A stretch of 64,000 nt of DNA, taken from the NCBI GenBank assembly GCA_035610835.1, contig CM069455.1, positions 602,335 through 666,334 on the forward strand, given 5' to 3'. The stretch's first letter is position 1; each line of letters opens with the position of its first letter. The DNA is from Ophiura sarsii. Its lineage: Eukaryota; Echinodermata; Ophiuroidea; Amphilepidida; Ophiuridae. The notes under the pieces are model-generated. The model had not been told where the DNA came from and searched no databases. It was given only the letters and a program-made list of their open reading frames with translations. This document shows, piece after piece, positions 46,676 through 61,600 of this stretch. The position numbers were made by a program, and so were the translations under genes.

Positions 46676-49600
46676 AGACATAGTTGAACCGACGAAAGGC
46701 ATGATGTACCGACAAAAAAATAGGTTGCCGATTGTTTTTTGTCAGTCAGCTCGAGAAACTTAATAGCGGGGGCGGGATGGGTGGTGGTGGGGGGGGGGGG
46801 GGGGGGGGGGGGGGGTGGGGGATCGATGTGGTTGTCTTCAAAACTGGCCAAAAAATCTCATGGTCAAAATCACGAATGTACCGAGGGCATGCGTTGTGTA
46901 CCGTCGGGAAAATGTAAGGGGAGGGGGGGGGGGAGAATGGCCCCCTGCCCCCTGGCTACACCACTGGCAATGACTCGTTATCTTTTCAAAATATTATTTG
47001 TTTTAATATTAACTTACGCTTCAACACTTTGACTGCTGCTTGTTTCCACGTTTGTGAGCGTTCCGACCACACAAATCCGGCGTAAACTTTACCAAAGGCA
47101 CCCTGACCAAGCTCTTGTTCAGATACTTCGAAATTATACCATGGGACTATAGAAGAGTCTAGTCCATCTTGAGGAAGTGCGGGTAACGGTCGAGTAGGTG
47201 TGGGAACTAAATACTCATCTGCATCCGTAATGAACGTAGTAGTGTCACACCGAGTAGTATTACTTCCTGTTGCTGTGTCCATGGCAACAGTATCCTGTAA
47301 AAGACCAAAATCTTGTTATTGTACAACTATACATTGGACCACATTATTACCAGCTCAAGATGCTTCGTTTTTAATTCTTTTAAATGATAATCCGATGTCA
47401 CGTTAGTGGTCGCTATTTTCTTTTATAAGTTAGCGCGAGTGACCTCGCTCACCAAATGGACGTTTGTGCAAGTATGAAAATAAGAAGAGTTTCAGGCAAA
47501 AACTCGAATATGAACCCAATATTTTAAAACTCAAGACTTCAATATTAACTAATACAGGTGATTGGATCATTTGCCATGACGTAAAAGAACTAAAATATTG
47601 AAAAACTATATCGCCATTTTTGTGCAATCATTATATTGAAAATTGTCTCCGTAAATGTGTCTCGTTAAATATTGTCATAACCCTTCTGATAATTCAGCAA
47701 AAAAGCAGCAAATAGGGAAGAGTCTTCGTTGCTGTAAAATGTAAACATTCGCAATTCATATTGCTCTAAACGGTCAGGTCCAGCAAAATATATAAGATGA
47801 ACAGATGATTTCGCATGTTCTGTCATTCTCTGTGTAAAAAACCGCGGTACCAATCGATCAGATAATCATGCTTAAACATTTTTTTTTTGCGGTTACCGCG
47901 TATAAGAAGCAAAAGTCAACAAATAAGAAGCCATAATTATTAAGGAATCCTTAATAAAGCTTTATTTAAAAACGTATCCATCTATTATAAATACAAAAAT
48001 CCATTGAAATGGAATGAGGGCGGTCCAAGAGAAAGAAGCATTTTTTTAACCATTTTCTGAAGCATCTGTTGCATACCAAATTACCAGGGAAATGTATGTA
48101 TTTTCCATAATTCAAAACAAAAAACAAATCTAAACACCGCAGTCTAAAAATAGTACAGGAAACCAATATATATGACATTGTACTTGATCTCCCAATAAAG
48201 ACGGTACTATTTCTATTTTACTCTGGGCAGTGACGTAACTCGCAAAATGTAAACACGCGATGTATCTACCGTCTGTCTAAGATGCATTGCCATCACGTCA
48301 GCGCCTCGATAAGTGTGCGCGTTATGTGATGCATTTAGTAAATAACGCCGTTACGTCACTGTATCAAGATAAAGGGTTCAACAAAAGAAAGTATACCACT
48401 TTGTTTATGTCATTTTGAGTAACTTTCAATTTGTTTTTGTCCAAACAGGCTAGATAGGCATTTAGATGAATCTTTTAGGCATAATTTGATACCAAATTTG
48501 CCCCCTAACAACAAAGATAAATCATAATTAGCACCATTTAAAGGAAAATATCCCATTTTCAAAAGTCGCATTTTCAATACACAGCACGAGAAGAATAGGC
48601 CAATTGTTAACACACACATATGCCGTATTTTTCCCGTACTGATCACCGCGCATATCCCTCAATGCGCGGGCTAATTCAAATGTAAACTGATGCATGGGTG
48701 AAGGATTTGAATGTAAAGGAATGTTATGGATGGGGAGAACATGGACAGATTAACCAAATCTTATCGTGCTGTGTATTGGAAATGCGACTTTTGAAAATGG
48801 GATATTTTCCTTTAAATGGTGCTAATCATGGTTTATCTTTGTTGTTAGGGGGCAAATTTGGTATCAAATTATGCCTAAAAGATTTATCTAAATGCCTATC
48901 TAGCCTGTTTGGTCACAAACAAATTGAAAGTTACTCAAAATGACATAAACAAAGTGGTATACTTTCTTTTGTTGAACCCTTTATATAGATAACATAGAAT
49001 TTGAATTGGCAAATCATCTTCGTCACTATATTTGTGTCATAAAGCATTTTAAAAGCATATTCTATGTAAACAAATTTGATTTCTAAGAAGTCTACGATTT
49101 CCATTGTAATGAACAGAGAAACCAGGAGTCGATGTTTAAAGATTTACAAGGCCGGGAATATCTAAAATCTATTTTTACAATTACTGTAAGGACATCAGGG
49201 AAAACATGCCCGACCTAAGTCCACATAGATTATGTTTATGTGTTAGTATAATAATGTGGGTATCATTATGTACCATAGTCCGATCGTCAACGTCGCGGTG
49301 GTGTCCTCGTCTTGTCAACCATCCTTTCTTCCTGACGAGGAATAGAAGTGCAACCACTACAACAAGAATACAACTCGCGGTTGCTCCAACTATTGCGCCA
49401 ATCTTTTCATAGGATACTGTAAACAATGGGAGATGAAAGGGGAACTTCATCATTATAATGGATTATACCAGGAAAGGTGAGAAGGGAAGGAGGATAAAAG
49501 GAGACCATGATGAAAGTCAAACCTGTGCATCCGCCTATTCAGTATCAATTGGTTGTATTAAGTAATACGATAATTGGGTTCCCCCGCTGAGCGTGGCGAG

Positions 49601-52600
49601 TGCAAGTCTTGCGTCCATTAAGCATGCGCGGTGGTATCAATTCTGGGAGGTCACGCAATAATCTTACCCAGAAGTGGCGTGTCAGCTGGGTCATTTGTTT
49701 TGCTTCACGCTACTGCCGTACATTGTATTTATAAAACACAAGCCTGAATCGCCAAAAAATAAATGCGTTTTTTACGTTTTGTCAAACTCTGTCACCAAAA
49801 ATGAATGAATACAAAGTTAGTTTACACATTCAATTAACATACCGCCGATTCTTGATCATGGGAAATGATGGGAATTACTAAATAATAATTTCCAAGGAAT
49901 TCATCTTATTGACCTCGGAAAATGTCTCACATATCATAACATACGGGTCGGCTTGGAAGAAGTACTTCCGTTTTTTCCGTGCACGATACATCTCCCCACT
50001 AAGCACTCAACGACAGTGGCGTAGCCAGGGGGGGGGGGGGGGGGGGGCAATATTGACGTCGTGTCGGTTGAGATTGGCATCGTGTCGGTTCATTTGACTA
50101 GAGGAATCATGGAATTATGATGGTCAAAAGTACACAGATGCGCATATGTGTCCCCAATTTCGTTTAGCTTCCTTCTCTTCTCACCTTTCCTGATTATACG
50201 AATATAACGGCATTAATAACGCAATAGCTATTATACCATGACAAAAGAAAGCATTGACCATCGAGATGATTTTGAGTACTTTTTTTAAGTACAAACATGT
50301 TTTGTAAAAAATCCCTTAAAGTTTACAAACCTCGGTATTTGGTGTTATACTGATCATGCTCATTAAATAGCTTATTTGTAAGTTGTCACACAATTTTAAG
50401 GGACAGAAATAAAAATTAAAAACATTGAATTTTCAAGCAAAATGATCAATACTTCCTTTTTGTCGTGGTAATTTAACAGAGCAAAGTTACAAAGTGCCAT
50501 GACAAACGGGACAAACGGTAGATACTACTGAGATGATTTTGTGTAATGTACCCGTCATATCGGACCGTAATAAAGCAAATTCGAAAAGTTAAAAACAATA
50601 CCAGGGACCCCACTATACTATAACAGACTGTACTTTGCGCGGAAGTGAAGCTGTGGCTTAGATTTTTATAGGGATTTAATTTCGGTCTCTTACTAAAACT
50701 TATATCACTGTATATTGAGTACATTGACCTAATATCTATCACATTGACCCAATGCTACGTACCGGTGACACTTTGATGATTATTTTCCTCATATGTCGTG
50801 TCTTTTCTAGTTGTCCATGATGTTGTTCCGCTCTCTTACAAAGGAAATACAAACATATGTTTTTTAATTAAACATCAAATTTAATCTGGTTTGCCTTAGA
50901 CTTTTTTGAGAATTACTGTAGCCGTACATGTTGTATTTACAATACATTGATTTTATCTGACAAGTGTTTAGGAGTTATGAATAGCTAATGAAGTAAAATT
51001 GGGTGAATTAGCAGTGGCTTAGATTTCAGGGATTCTACTTTCGGTCTCTAACTATTAACAATAAAATTGAGTACATTGCCCTAATATCTATCACATTGAC
51101 CCAATGCTACGTACCGGTGACACTTTGATGATTACTTTCCTCAAATGTCGTGTCTTCTCTAGTTGTCCATGGTGTTGTTCCGCTCTCTTAGAAAGGAAAT
51201 ACAACATGTTTTGATTAAAATATATCACATTTCTGGGATTTTACTTTCGGTCTCTAACTGGTGGTGGTGGTGGTGGTGGTATGGCTTGGTGCGTTGTTCA
51301 TCGAGCGGTCCTTTTTGAAGATGAAATAGTGGGAAACTCTACTGCTTTGAATCATCCTACCATGTATTGATAACGTGGTTTGTTAAGTTCACAGACTGGA
51401 TACTCGTTAAATCATACCATTAATACATTAAAGCTTACAAAGGAAATATAAACATATAGTGTAATATCGACTCGGATGTATTGATATGCCTTTGGGCATA
51501 TCGGAATACTGATAATCAGTAAAATTTTCATTGTTATAAGTCAAGCCACAATGATGCCTCAGATATTAAATCTTTAACATGATAGTCACTTTATGAATTT
51601 TTCTTGTGTGCAAGCTTCAGAATAGTTAATCAGGTAGTCAATGGTAGAAAATTATCTCTTCGAGAAACTTGAAATCTTTCCATTTAGTCCTGTATATTGA
51701 AGATCTGTTATGTCTTATGAAAATTAAATATGACTTTTACAGGGTTCTCTAAGGGAGGGGGAAACTAAATGGTTGTCCTGATTTAGTTCTGGCTAATCGG
51801 AGAGTGTATTTTTCCTATATAAAAAAATCAGTCGGTTTTATTGTGTATGGTCTGTTAAAGAGATATCTGACATTTAGAACGGCTATAATTGACAAATAGG
51901 TACGGTTTGTCTTCTAGAATTAGTTTTCACTTCATCTCTAAAAAAGTACACACATTACTCGAATCAATTTATAATGAATTTGTAGCTGAGGTTCTACACT
52001 ACAATTGTGTTACATTTCATAAGACTGGCTTACAGTTACATGTATATAATAACAAAGTGATGGGCTAGGAGGTAGAACTTATTGAATGACCCTCGTTAAT
52101 ACCTACCAGGAGTCGTATGCTGAAATGCATGAAGATTGTATCCGGCCATATATGCGTAAGAATTTCTCTCGCCAAAGCCATACACAACGACTGCAAATGT
52201 CACATAACTTGATCGATGTCCGATGGAGTGTAATTCATTGGTCATCCGTTTTCGGTTGACACAATATTCCCCTCCATTATTTAAACGGTCATCCCATTCC
52301 ACATCTGTACTGCCATCGACGGCAATGTCTAGACTGTGCTCACACTGGACAATTACGTTTATGTACAACTGTTGAAGAGTGGACCATGGTACTAAGGATA
52401 CAGGGAATGTTACATTGTTCGAACAGAAACTCGTAGGTGGAACAAGTAGCATGAATGGATCACCGACACCAGTAGGCGTTTCACTTTTACGACTTTTAGC
52501 ATATTGGACAACAATAACATTCTTATTGGATGATATGATTGTGATGTTATCTGTAGACCCTGTGTCACCTTCATAGAAGCTGAACTGTTCAATATATTGA

Positions 52601-55600
52601 CTGTCCAAGTTAGCGATATAAACGTGAGTATTGTCATGCAATGCGATTACACGGAAAATGTAGCCCGAAGTGCGACCTAGAAACGGAGCCAGAACAAAAT
52701 GGCGTCCAGATTCCTCTGCACCGGACATGTGAGACATTATATAATCGCAACAACATACTCCAGTTGGAACCTGAGCACATTCGTTGCCAGACATAACTGA
52801 CACGGGTTTGCTGGACGTTACTAAAGTTCCTGTAAGATCGTGGGTGGTGTTCCGATACTGGAAGGATTCATAAGGTTGCAGCCTCACATGCTGCATATTG
52901 TCATATCCTTCATGGTTGAATGTTATGGTAAGGTGGGTCTCTTCTGCAAGTGCGGTAACGACGAATTCAGACGCATATGTAGAGTAGGACTGATAAGAGG
53001 CTAGAACGTAACGTCGACTCATCATTGTTGTAGGAAGTACAGTGAATCCATCAGTACTATACAAGAAGGCACACATTCCATATACACAGACATTACCATC
53101 AGCATTGACGATAACGGTTTTATTTACCAAGGTATCATCGCGATTGAATATTACGTTAGCAGGTAGGATAATACTTGCGAGATTACTGCTGGTTATCACC
53201 GTAGTGTTGAGGAAACCTATCCCCGGAACGGATGTAGTCACAGAGACTGGATCATTTGATGCTGTGGTAATAAGGACGTAAGCTTCGACGGAGTAATAGG
53301 CATATGCATATGGATACGCAAACACGAAACTGCGACCACATGTTTCAGGATTATCTGGAAGATAAAACAGATTTGATGATGATGAATTCTCTACAGTCCA
53401 AATAATAAAAGAAATAAGAAATGTAAAGACGTAACGTGTTTCACACGTTTCAGAATTATCTGAAAGATAGATAAGATGTTATGATAATAAATATGTTAAA
53501 TATTAGATTAATAGCATGTATACATGTTTTAAATGGTAGATTAAGTAATGATGTACAAGGTGAATTTACTTTCATTGGCCCAATGGGGTCTAGTGTAGTT
53601 GACTATGTCACAATGTCGTCTAAACTATTCAATTATGTAATCGACTTTGAAGTAGTGGCCAGAGTTGAATCAGTCCATCTACCCGTTTGCTGGTCATTAA
53701 AAACTAATAGATGTTACCACTCTTATAAAGTATCAAATGTCGAAGTAAATACATCGACATATACAAAGTATAAATGGAATGACAATGACCTAGTACTGTA
53801 TAAAGAAAAGCTTAATTCCAACACCTGTAAGGACATTTTCGATACGGCTATGAATTGTATTGCAACCAATGTTGATTATGCCATCGAACTAATCACACAG
53901 AAACTGCAGTCTGCAGCCCAACATATGATTGTAACCACAAACTCTCACCAGTGCTCAAACTCAGATAATGATAATCTATGGTTTGATAATGCTTGTCGTC
54001 GTTTGAAAACAAAGAAACTATCTTTGCTCCGAACATTCCGGAAAACTAATGCTATGTATGATTTTGTTCAATTCAAAGAAACCAGAGTCCTATTTAAATC
54101 AATATGTAGGCAGAAAAAGAACAAGTACAAACAGCAGTTACGGCATGATCTCCAAAAGAGTGCTAAAGATCAAAAACAATTTTGGTATACTGTCAAACGC
54201 ATTTCACGTATAAAAAACCGTATCCCGGCAACGCTGAACATGAGCGACTAATTAAGCCATTTTAAAACTGTTTTTGGAGTTGATCATTCTGTTTGTGATG
54301 ACCCGGAAAGCGTTACTGTAAATACACAGGCTACAAATGAAAATACAAATGGCTCATTCCATGAAGTTGGGGCATATTATGTGACATCCAAGTGAAATTT
54401 TCAAAATGGATATTTTCCAACTCTTTCTTCTTTTTTAGGTTCTACATTTACCAAAGTCCAATGTAGAACTTTTTTTTAAAATGTAACATTTGGTGTAAAA
54501 TAACCGCACATGTTCAACAGTTGGATGACATTTCCAAAAATCCTGATGCTACATGGACACCATTTCCCATTTCCATATCATTTTCTAATAAATTAGCTTA
54601 AGATGTGGGCCAAGTTTCTATACCTCAATTAACTACTTGGAACCACAAATACATGAAAAGAAACCAGATTTGTCTAGGTTGAACATAACTTAACGAACAA
54701 GACATCGTAGATTAACTGTTTTATGTAAAAACTCATTGAAAAGTGACTCTTTATTTTGCAATTTGTATAATGAATGTAAATAAAGTACATATCAATATTT
54801 GTTTGATGTAAAGTACTCTATAAACCATGCACATTGATTACATTATAGTCATAAAGTAAGTATATGAAGTATTATTTACCTGTATAATGTTTTAAAATGC
54901 ACTACCGATGCTACATGGACACCGCGTCTTGTAACATTGTTAATAATAAGACTATTCATACTGTTACAATTATTTGAGTGTGAATGGTTTGTCTACTTGT
55001 TCATCATATCAAGTAGATACACAGAGTGAATTGCTTGAATAATTACCTATGATACACATACACCATTTCTTACAATTACACAATAACAATACACCATTGA
55101 TCAAAGAAACTTAAGATGTCCACTGAAACAAACTTCATGCAGTGTTGTTCTTAAAGTACCCTTTGTGATCTTAGTCTCTTTGCTCGTTTCTGATTGAATC
55201 ATCCTCTATTATTGATAAAGATGATTGAAAAGTTTGATCACTTAAAAAGTCAGTTTGCAAAAAAATAATTTAATTGCCATGATGGATTTCTTTGGAAAGG
55301 TACTAGTTTTTGAAAATGATGGGTTCCTTGTCTTCATCTCAATAAATTCCAGGACTATAGAACTGTCTTCTGAATTAATGTCAAGAACCTGCAAAGCAAA
55401 ACAAAATAAACCCTATGGCTTTAGTATCTTCATGGAACATTGTGTATTGATATTGGAGTAGATTATTTATTCATGTTGCACTTTTTGTGTTGCAGGAAAA
55501 TATTTATATTAAAATTATGCTGGAGTATTTTATTTATTATTCATTTAACATGAAAAAGAATAGCAAAGGATAGAGAACTTAAATGATTTACAATTATTTG

Positions 55601-58600
55601 TTTTATTTATAGTAAATAAAACTAAAATAAGGGAATGTTTATTGTGAATTCAGTGAAATGCTAATGGAAATGGTGTCCATGTAGCATTGTGTATTAATAT
55701 ATTTCATTAGATATACATCTCTCATAATATGCCTTTTGTCTGTAAAGTGTAGTAAAATGTAGGCAATGTTTTGAATGTTTTGGGTGATGGATAATTTTGA
55801 ATGGGGTAATTGTTTTAGTCTAATTAGGCAAATTTTATGAAATGCTACATGGACATGGTGTCCATGTAGCATCGTATTGGTAAGCTATATTATTAGCATT
55901 AAAAGAGCAAAAACTAATTCATTATTAACTTCAAAGTTTATTAATGATGTGATTCTACAAAAAAATTACAATTTCAACAAACTATAACGATACCCAATGC
56001 AAAATATTGCCCATGCTATGCCCGATGCTACATGGACGCCAAATTATTATGGCGTCCGTGACTCAAAATTAATATCATAACATGAAAAGAAATTCTGATT
56101 CAGTGTTTCCCTTTCAATAAAAATGCATTAATAAATACAGACATACAAGCAACATTAAGAAATAATTACAATCGCACTTACCATTCACAAAACTATCCAA
56201 TGTTTACATTTTGATGCTACATAAAAGTCCCGATGCTACAACTGGACATCAGCGACTGAAACCTTGATAAAACTAGCTCACATGTGGCAAATTCCAAACA
56301 AACCTGATAGCTATTGACCTCTATCCTTACACAAGAAATATGGAATGTTTTATTTATCTCCAGGGGGGGATTCCCACAAATTGCATAGGATGTTTATCAC
56401 GATGCTACATTTTATGGTTAGGACACCATGCACACGGCACGGTATACTTTTTCATTAATATATGGAATGGTCTTCATGAAATTTATTCTCATTTGCAATA
56501 GTTTTCAATTGATAAATGCTCTTAATTTTGGAAAATAATTAAAAAATGTATGATAGAGAACTACCCCCATTCAGCAATGAAAACTCCCGATGCTACACGT
56601 GTATATTTTGTGGACACCGTGCGTAGCATCGGAAAGGCAATTTTCATGTTCCTTGGGTGAAAAATCAGTCCAGCGTGACGAGGTGTTTTGGTCAGTAGAC
56701 TATGAATACATGTATCTTTTATTAATCAAAGCGATTTCCAAGCAATTCTATGATAGTTTTGCTTACATAAAACTCATATTAATTGTTGTGTTTTCCATGT
56801 CACGTTTTTTAGCAAAAATGGTCTTAGACACCACCTCATTTTTAATTTTTTTTCTTCTTCAAGGAAGGGTTGATTTTTTTTTTTTTCATGGCTCAATACT
56901 ATAACCTAGTACTGTTTTTGGATACTAAAAAATTTGATATACACATAGAGTAAAACAGTTTATAAGCTGCCTAAAGTACCAAATTCTGCAATTTTAACAA
57001 ATGCCCCAACTTCATGGAATGAGCCAAATACAGACAGATCGATCAATGATAATGACATGAATGGTGAAATCACACACGATGATATCAGCAGTACTATCAC
57101 ATCAATGAAAAAGAATAAGTCGCCAGGCCTGGATGGTTCACCAGCTGAGATCTTTAAATTCTCATCACACACCATGATGAAACTATTTCATAAGCTCTTT
57201 AATCATGTATTTGATAACGCAATTTTCCCAACAGCCTGGTCAAAAGGAATAATTGTCCCTATTCATAAAAAAGGATCTACTGAGGACCCTTGTAATTATA
57301 GACCCATCACATTATTGGATGCTTTTGGCAAGATATTTACATGCATTTTACACTCAAGACTTGTTGAATGGTGCGAGCAAAATTCAAAAATTCCAGAAAA
57401 CCAAGCAGGCTTCCGGAAAGGATATGCAACCACTCATAACTTATTTACACTTCATAGTACTATTCAGCGGAATCTACTAAGAACAAGAGGGAAATTATAC
57501 TGTCTTTTTATTGATTTTAAGCAAGCATTTGATAGCATCCAAAGAGACAAACTACTCATTAAACTTAAATCTGTGGGAATCACAGGGAAAATGCTGGATA
57601 TGCTTGGTAGTATAAATAAAAATGTTAAAGCATGTATAAAAGATGGCAATCTGATTTCAGACATGTTTGAATGCCCTATTGGACTCAAGCAGGGCTGTCT
57701 TCTCAGCCCCCTCCAGTTTGCTATCTTTATCAGTGAGCTATCAAAATATCTTGATACTAATGGTGCAAAGGGTTGTCAATTAATGCCAGATACCACAGAA
57801 ATCAATGCTCTTTATTATGCTGCGATATTGTTGTAATGGCTGATACTATAGGTGGTCTTAATAAACATATTAAATCAATCCAGGATTTCTGCAAAAATTG
57901 GGGGATGAAGGTTAATATGAGCAAAACTCAAATTATGGTTTTCCGTAAAGGAGGCCCGATTAGCCGCAATGAAAAGTGGACTTATATTGATCACCCTCTC
58001 GATATTGTGTAAGAATATAAATATCTGGGCCTTACATTATCAACTGGCAATGCATGGGGGAAATCATCGAGACATCTTGCAGATCAAGTTTCCAAAGCAC
58101 TTAATATTCTGAGAACAACAATGTATGCTGTTGGTCATATGTCGTATGATTCCTATTTTAAAATCTTCGATGCTGCTATTTTACCCATTTTAACATACGG
58201 CTCAGATATATGGGGTTTTAAGCGTTATGAATGTCTGGAAAAAGTTCAATACAAGGCCTGCAAGCAGTTTCTACAAATCTCTAAAAATTCTACAAATAAT
58301 GCAGCAATTGGCGAGTGTGGCAGATATCCCATTTATGTATATTGTATTATCAACTGTATAAAATTTTGGTTAAAACTGTTAAGTATGGGAGATGAACGTT
58401 TACCAAAGAAAAGTTATGCTATGCTTGTTTATTTTGACGAGAGAGGTTCGCGAACGTGGGCCACTGAGATCAAATCTATACTTTTTAATCATGGATTTGG
58501 ACATGTATGGTATAATCAAGGTATTGGTGACGTAAATATGTTTTTAAGTATGTTTAAGCAACGTATTCAGGATACTGCCCAACAAAACTGGTTTGCCGAT

Positions 58601-61600
58601 ATTTCTTCCCTTGATAAATTAAGGACATATCGTAATTTCAAAACTCAATTATCACCTGAAAAATACTTATCAGTTATTATAAATGTGTCACATCGCCGTT
58701 ATCTTTCAAAATTAAGATGTTCCAGTCATTGTCTTCGCATTAAAACTGGTAGAAGACATGGAATAGATCCAAATGATAGGACATGTTTAGTGTGTAAAGA
58801 TGGTAGCGTAGAAGACGAATTCCATTTTGTTATTATTTGTAACCAATATAAGACTTTACGTGATAGATACATCTCAACTAAGTACACCAGACATCCAACG
58901 CATGAGAAATTCAACCAACTCATGAGTTCTCCAAAAAGCACTGATATTAAAAACCTTGCTCATTTTGTATTCACTGCAATGAAGATAAGAGAAGATATTG
59001 AATTTAATTGATTATGTTCTGTATTTATTGCATCTTTTAATGACAGCACAGCAAAGTAAAAATTGTTTATTATGTATGTGTATTTATAATTTTTGTACCA
59101 TGTAGTATGAAGGGCCAGAGGCCTATATATACAATAAATAAAATGAATGAAAATGAAATAAGGATTTCTTCAATTTACTTGTATGAGAGAGAAATCAGCT
59201 ATCGCATGATGGTGTCCAAACTACCCATGATGCATCAGGTGCTCAATAACATTCTGCTTGTTTACCCGCTGCATGCAGCTCATACTTGTCAACACGCATC
59301 TTTCTGCAGAAAGATGCTCACAACAACTTTAAATTTCCTCTTTAACTGCGTGTGTATGAAAATGCTACCCTATGAAAAAGAGAGTAACTATCACTATCAG
59401 CAATAATATGTATTGAATTTATGGCTTATGCACTAGCGTGCCTCAAAATGACGTCATATTCCAACAATGTTCACAGTTTGATTAAATGGTCTCCTGCAAT
59501 CGATACACGATTCTTAGAATACTGCAGACGACGCTGGACACGGGCGTATTTACGAATATTCAGGCAAAAATATGCGAACGAGGTTACGTGATCAAGTGTA
59601 TGGGACGAACGCTTAAGAACGGTTTAAATTCAAAACATGATACCGACAATGCGGATGGTTAGCCATCCTCAGTGGTTTTAGGATGAAATAATTTAGTTCC
59701 AACGTGTGATGAATTTTATTGGGTCATAATTATAATCAAAATTCACTGTTACATTGAAACCAATGGAAATTCAAAATTAACGGCCGTTCGTATCCACCGT
59801 CGTCTGGAATACTGTGTACAGTATAGGACGCCCTCATGGTTCCAGCGGTTTGTGTTGGCGTGTGATACTAGGTCTAGGTAAAGATCCCGCGCCCCGGAGC
59901 CGGCCGAGCGAAGCCCCCCCCCCCCCTCCCCCCGGGAGATACTGTGACTTACTACATAGGAAAGCATTGCAAAAAACACACAACTTCGGTCGATACATAA
60001 TTATGTTGCAGTATCGCGTGATACTGGCACATTTTATAAGTATCATTATCGACCGATAACAATGACTTTGTACTAGTATCGAATGATACCGGATGTTCAA
60101 CTATGGAACGGTACTAGTACAGTCCAGAATCTGGGATCTAAAGTACACTTTTTCATTTTTTTTATGAACTAATAATTCGATTGACATTAAGAATTTTAGG
60201 GAAGCTATATGGATAACAGTGGTACATTGCGCTGCTAAGGATAGAGTGAACTATTTCACAGCATTCTGAAGACTGTGATATCATAGCTGTTTAAAAGAGC
60301 CGGCTCTTTGACTGGGTCACAAAACGGAATTTATCATCTGCGACGAGGAATGTTTTAAATATAATTACGAAATATATATACATTATTAACGTGCGTCTTG
60401 CATGTTATCAACAGCAAATACGGACTATTTAAGTGAATTTGGGGGTGGATTAAATATAAAATAGCTCACCGGTTAATGCCTGAAACCCAATTAGTTATTG
60501 CATTCTCATGACAGTTACGGCACGATTTAGGGAAAAGGTACTCTGCAAAAACTCCGGTGTTAAATATGCAACACTGAGCCGGTGTTACGCTCCTGGTATT
60601 AATGTTGGTGTTAGGTCAACACTATAGGAATAACTGATGTAACACTTCACATGGTGTTTAGTTTCTTGTGTTAAACTTGGTGTAAGAATAACTCTCATGG
60701 GTATCATTATTCCACACATGCATTATTGGTTTTGTAACACTTTGGATTGTAAATTTATACATTTGATCTAGTGATTCGATCTGCAACATGCACCATTCCA
60801 TAATTAAATGGCAAGTAAGAACATTAATTCACAAAAACGTTCAAGTTTTAATACATTTGAACTGTTGAACAGTGAGAAATATGTTATTTGCAAGCATTTT
60901 ATTCTTAAAGTACTTCAACTTATCTAACATTAATATTTTACCATGATCCACATTTTTAACTGTTGCCAGTATTCACTGAGATCAGGCAGGTACAACTGGA
61001 GACATGATATGGTATTGCGTCAGATTATTCACAATATCGCTCCTGCAATTTACCGGGCGAGAGCATTTACTGACAAGGAACCAGACAAATGTCAAAAGTC
61101 AGGGATTGCCTTTAAAACTGAAGAAGGTAATACCTATAAGAATTTAAATTGGACAAGCAACCAGAAGCACGACAAAATCCAATTATGTGAGGACTGGGAA
61201 GTGGCATGGGATGAGGATAAGAATCCTGCAATATTCCCACCAGTCATTGTGATGACGGCAAAACGCCCAGACATCACCATATACTCCAAAGAGGAAAAAA
61301 AGTGTGTGGTTATTGAATTGACTGTACCCGCAGAGGAAAATCTTGCACAAGCTAACCACAGGAAAAAGTGTAAATATATGGATCTCATTCAAGAATGCCA
61401 AAATGCAGGATGGAAGACCACATATTTTCCAGTGGAAGTCGGATCAAGAGGGTTCACCAATCAAACTCTCAGGTCGTGCCTCAAGTACCTCGGGCTAAAC
61501 AATAAAGAGATCAAAAAGACCATAGAAGAGGTGTCTAAGACCGCCTTGAGAGCTACATACACTCTATGGCTAGCAAGATGTAAAAAAAATCTTTGGTAGA

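Larger units (their letters stand above)
53512..59160 (+). mobile_element. LINE in gene B intron 1, split by a DNA element
   Basis: An APE-type non-LTR retrotransposon, antisense to gene B. It begins abruptly inside the endonuclease domain at the point where similarity to gene A intron 1 ends (about 53511), and ends in an AATGAATGAAAATGAAA-like tail. The inverted-repeat element at 54351-57025 interrupts it. It carries a stop at 54249, a 1-bp deletion in the RT active site near 57822 and a stop at 58010, so it is dead. Clade not assigned. Confidence 0.88.

Noticed and set aside
48410..48943. Two similar proteins of about 80 residues on opposite strands
   Set aside because: They are the two arms of the 612-bp foldback element.
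53481..54251. Host gene of 256 residues
   Set aside because: It reads as the end of an APE endonuclease and linker of a LINE, and its 5' edge is where gene A/B intron similarity stops.
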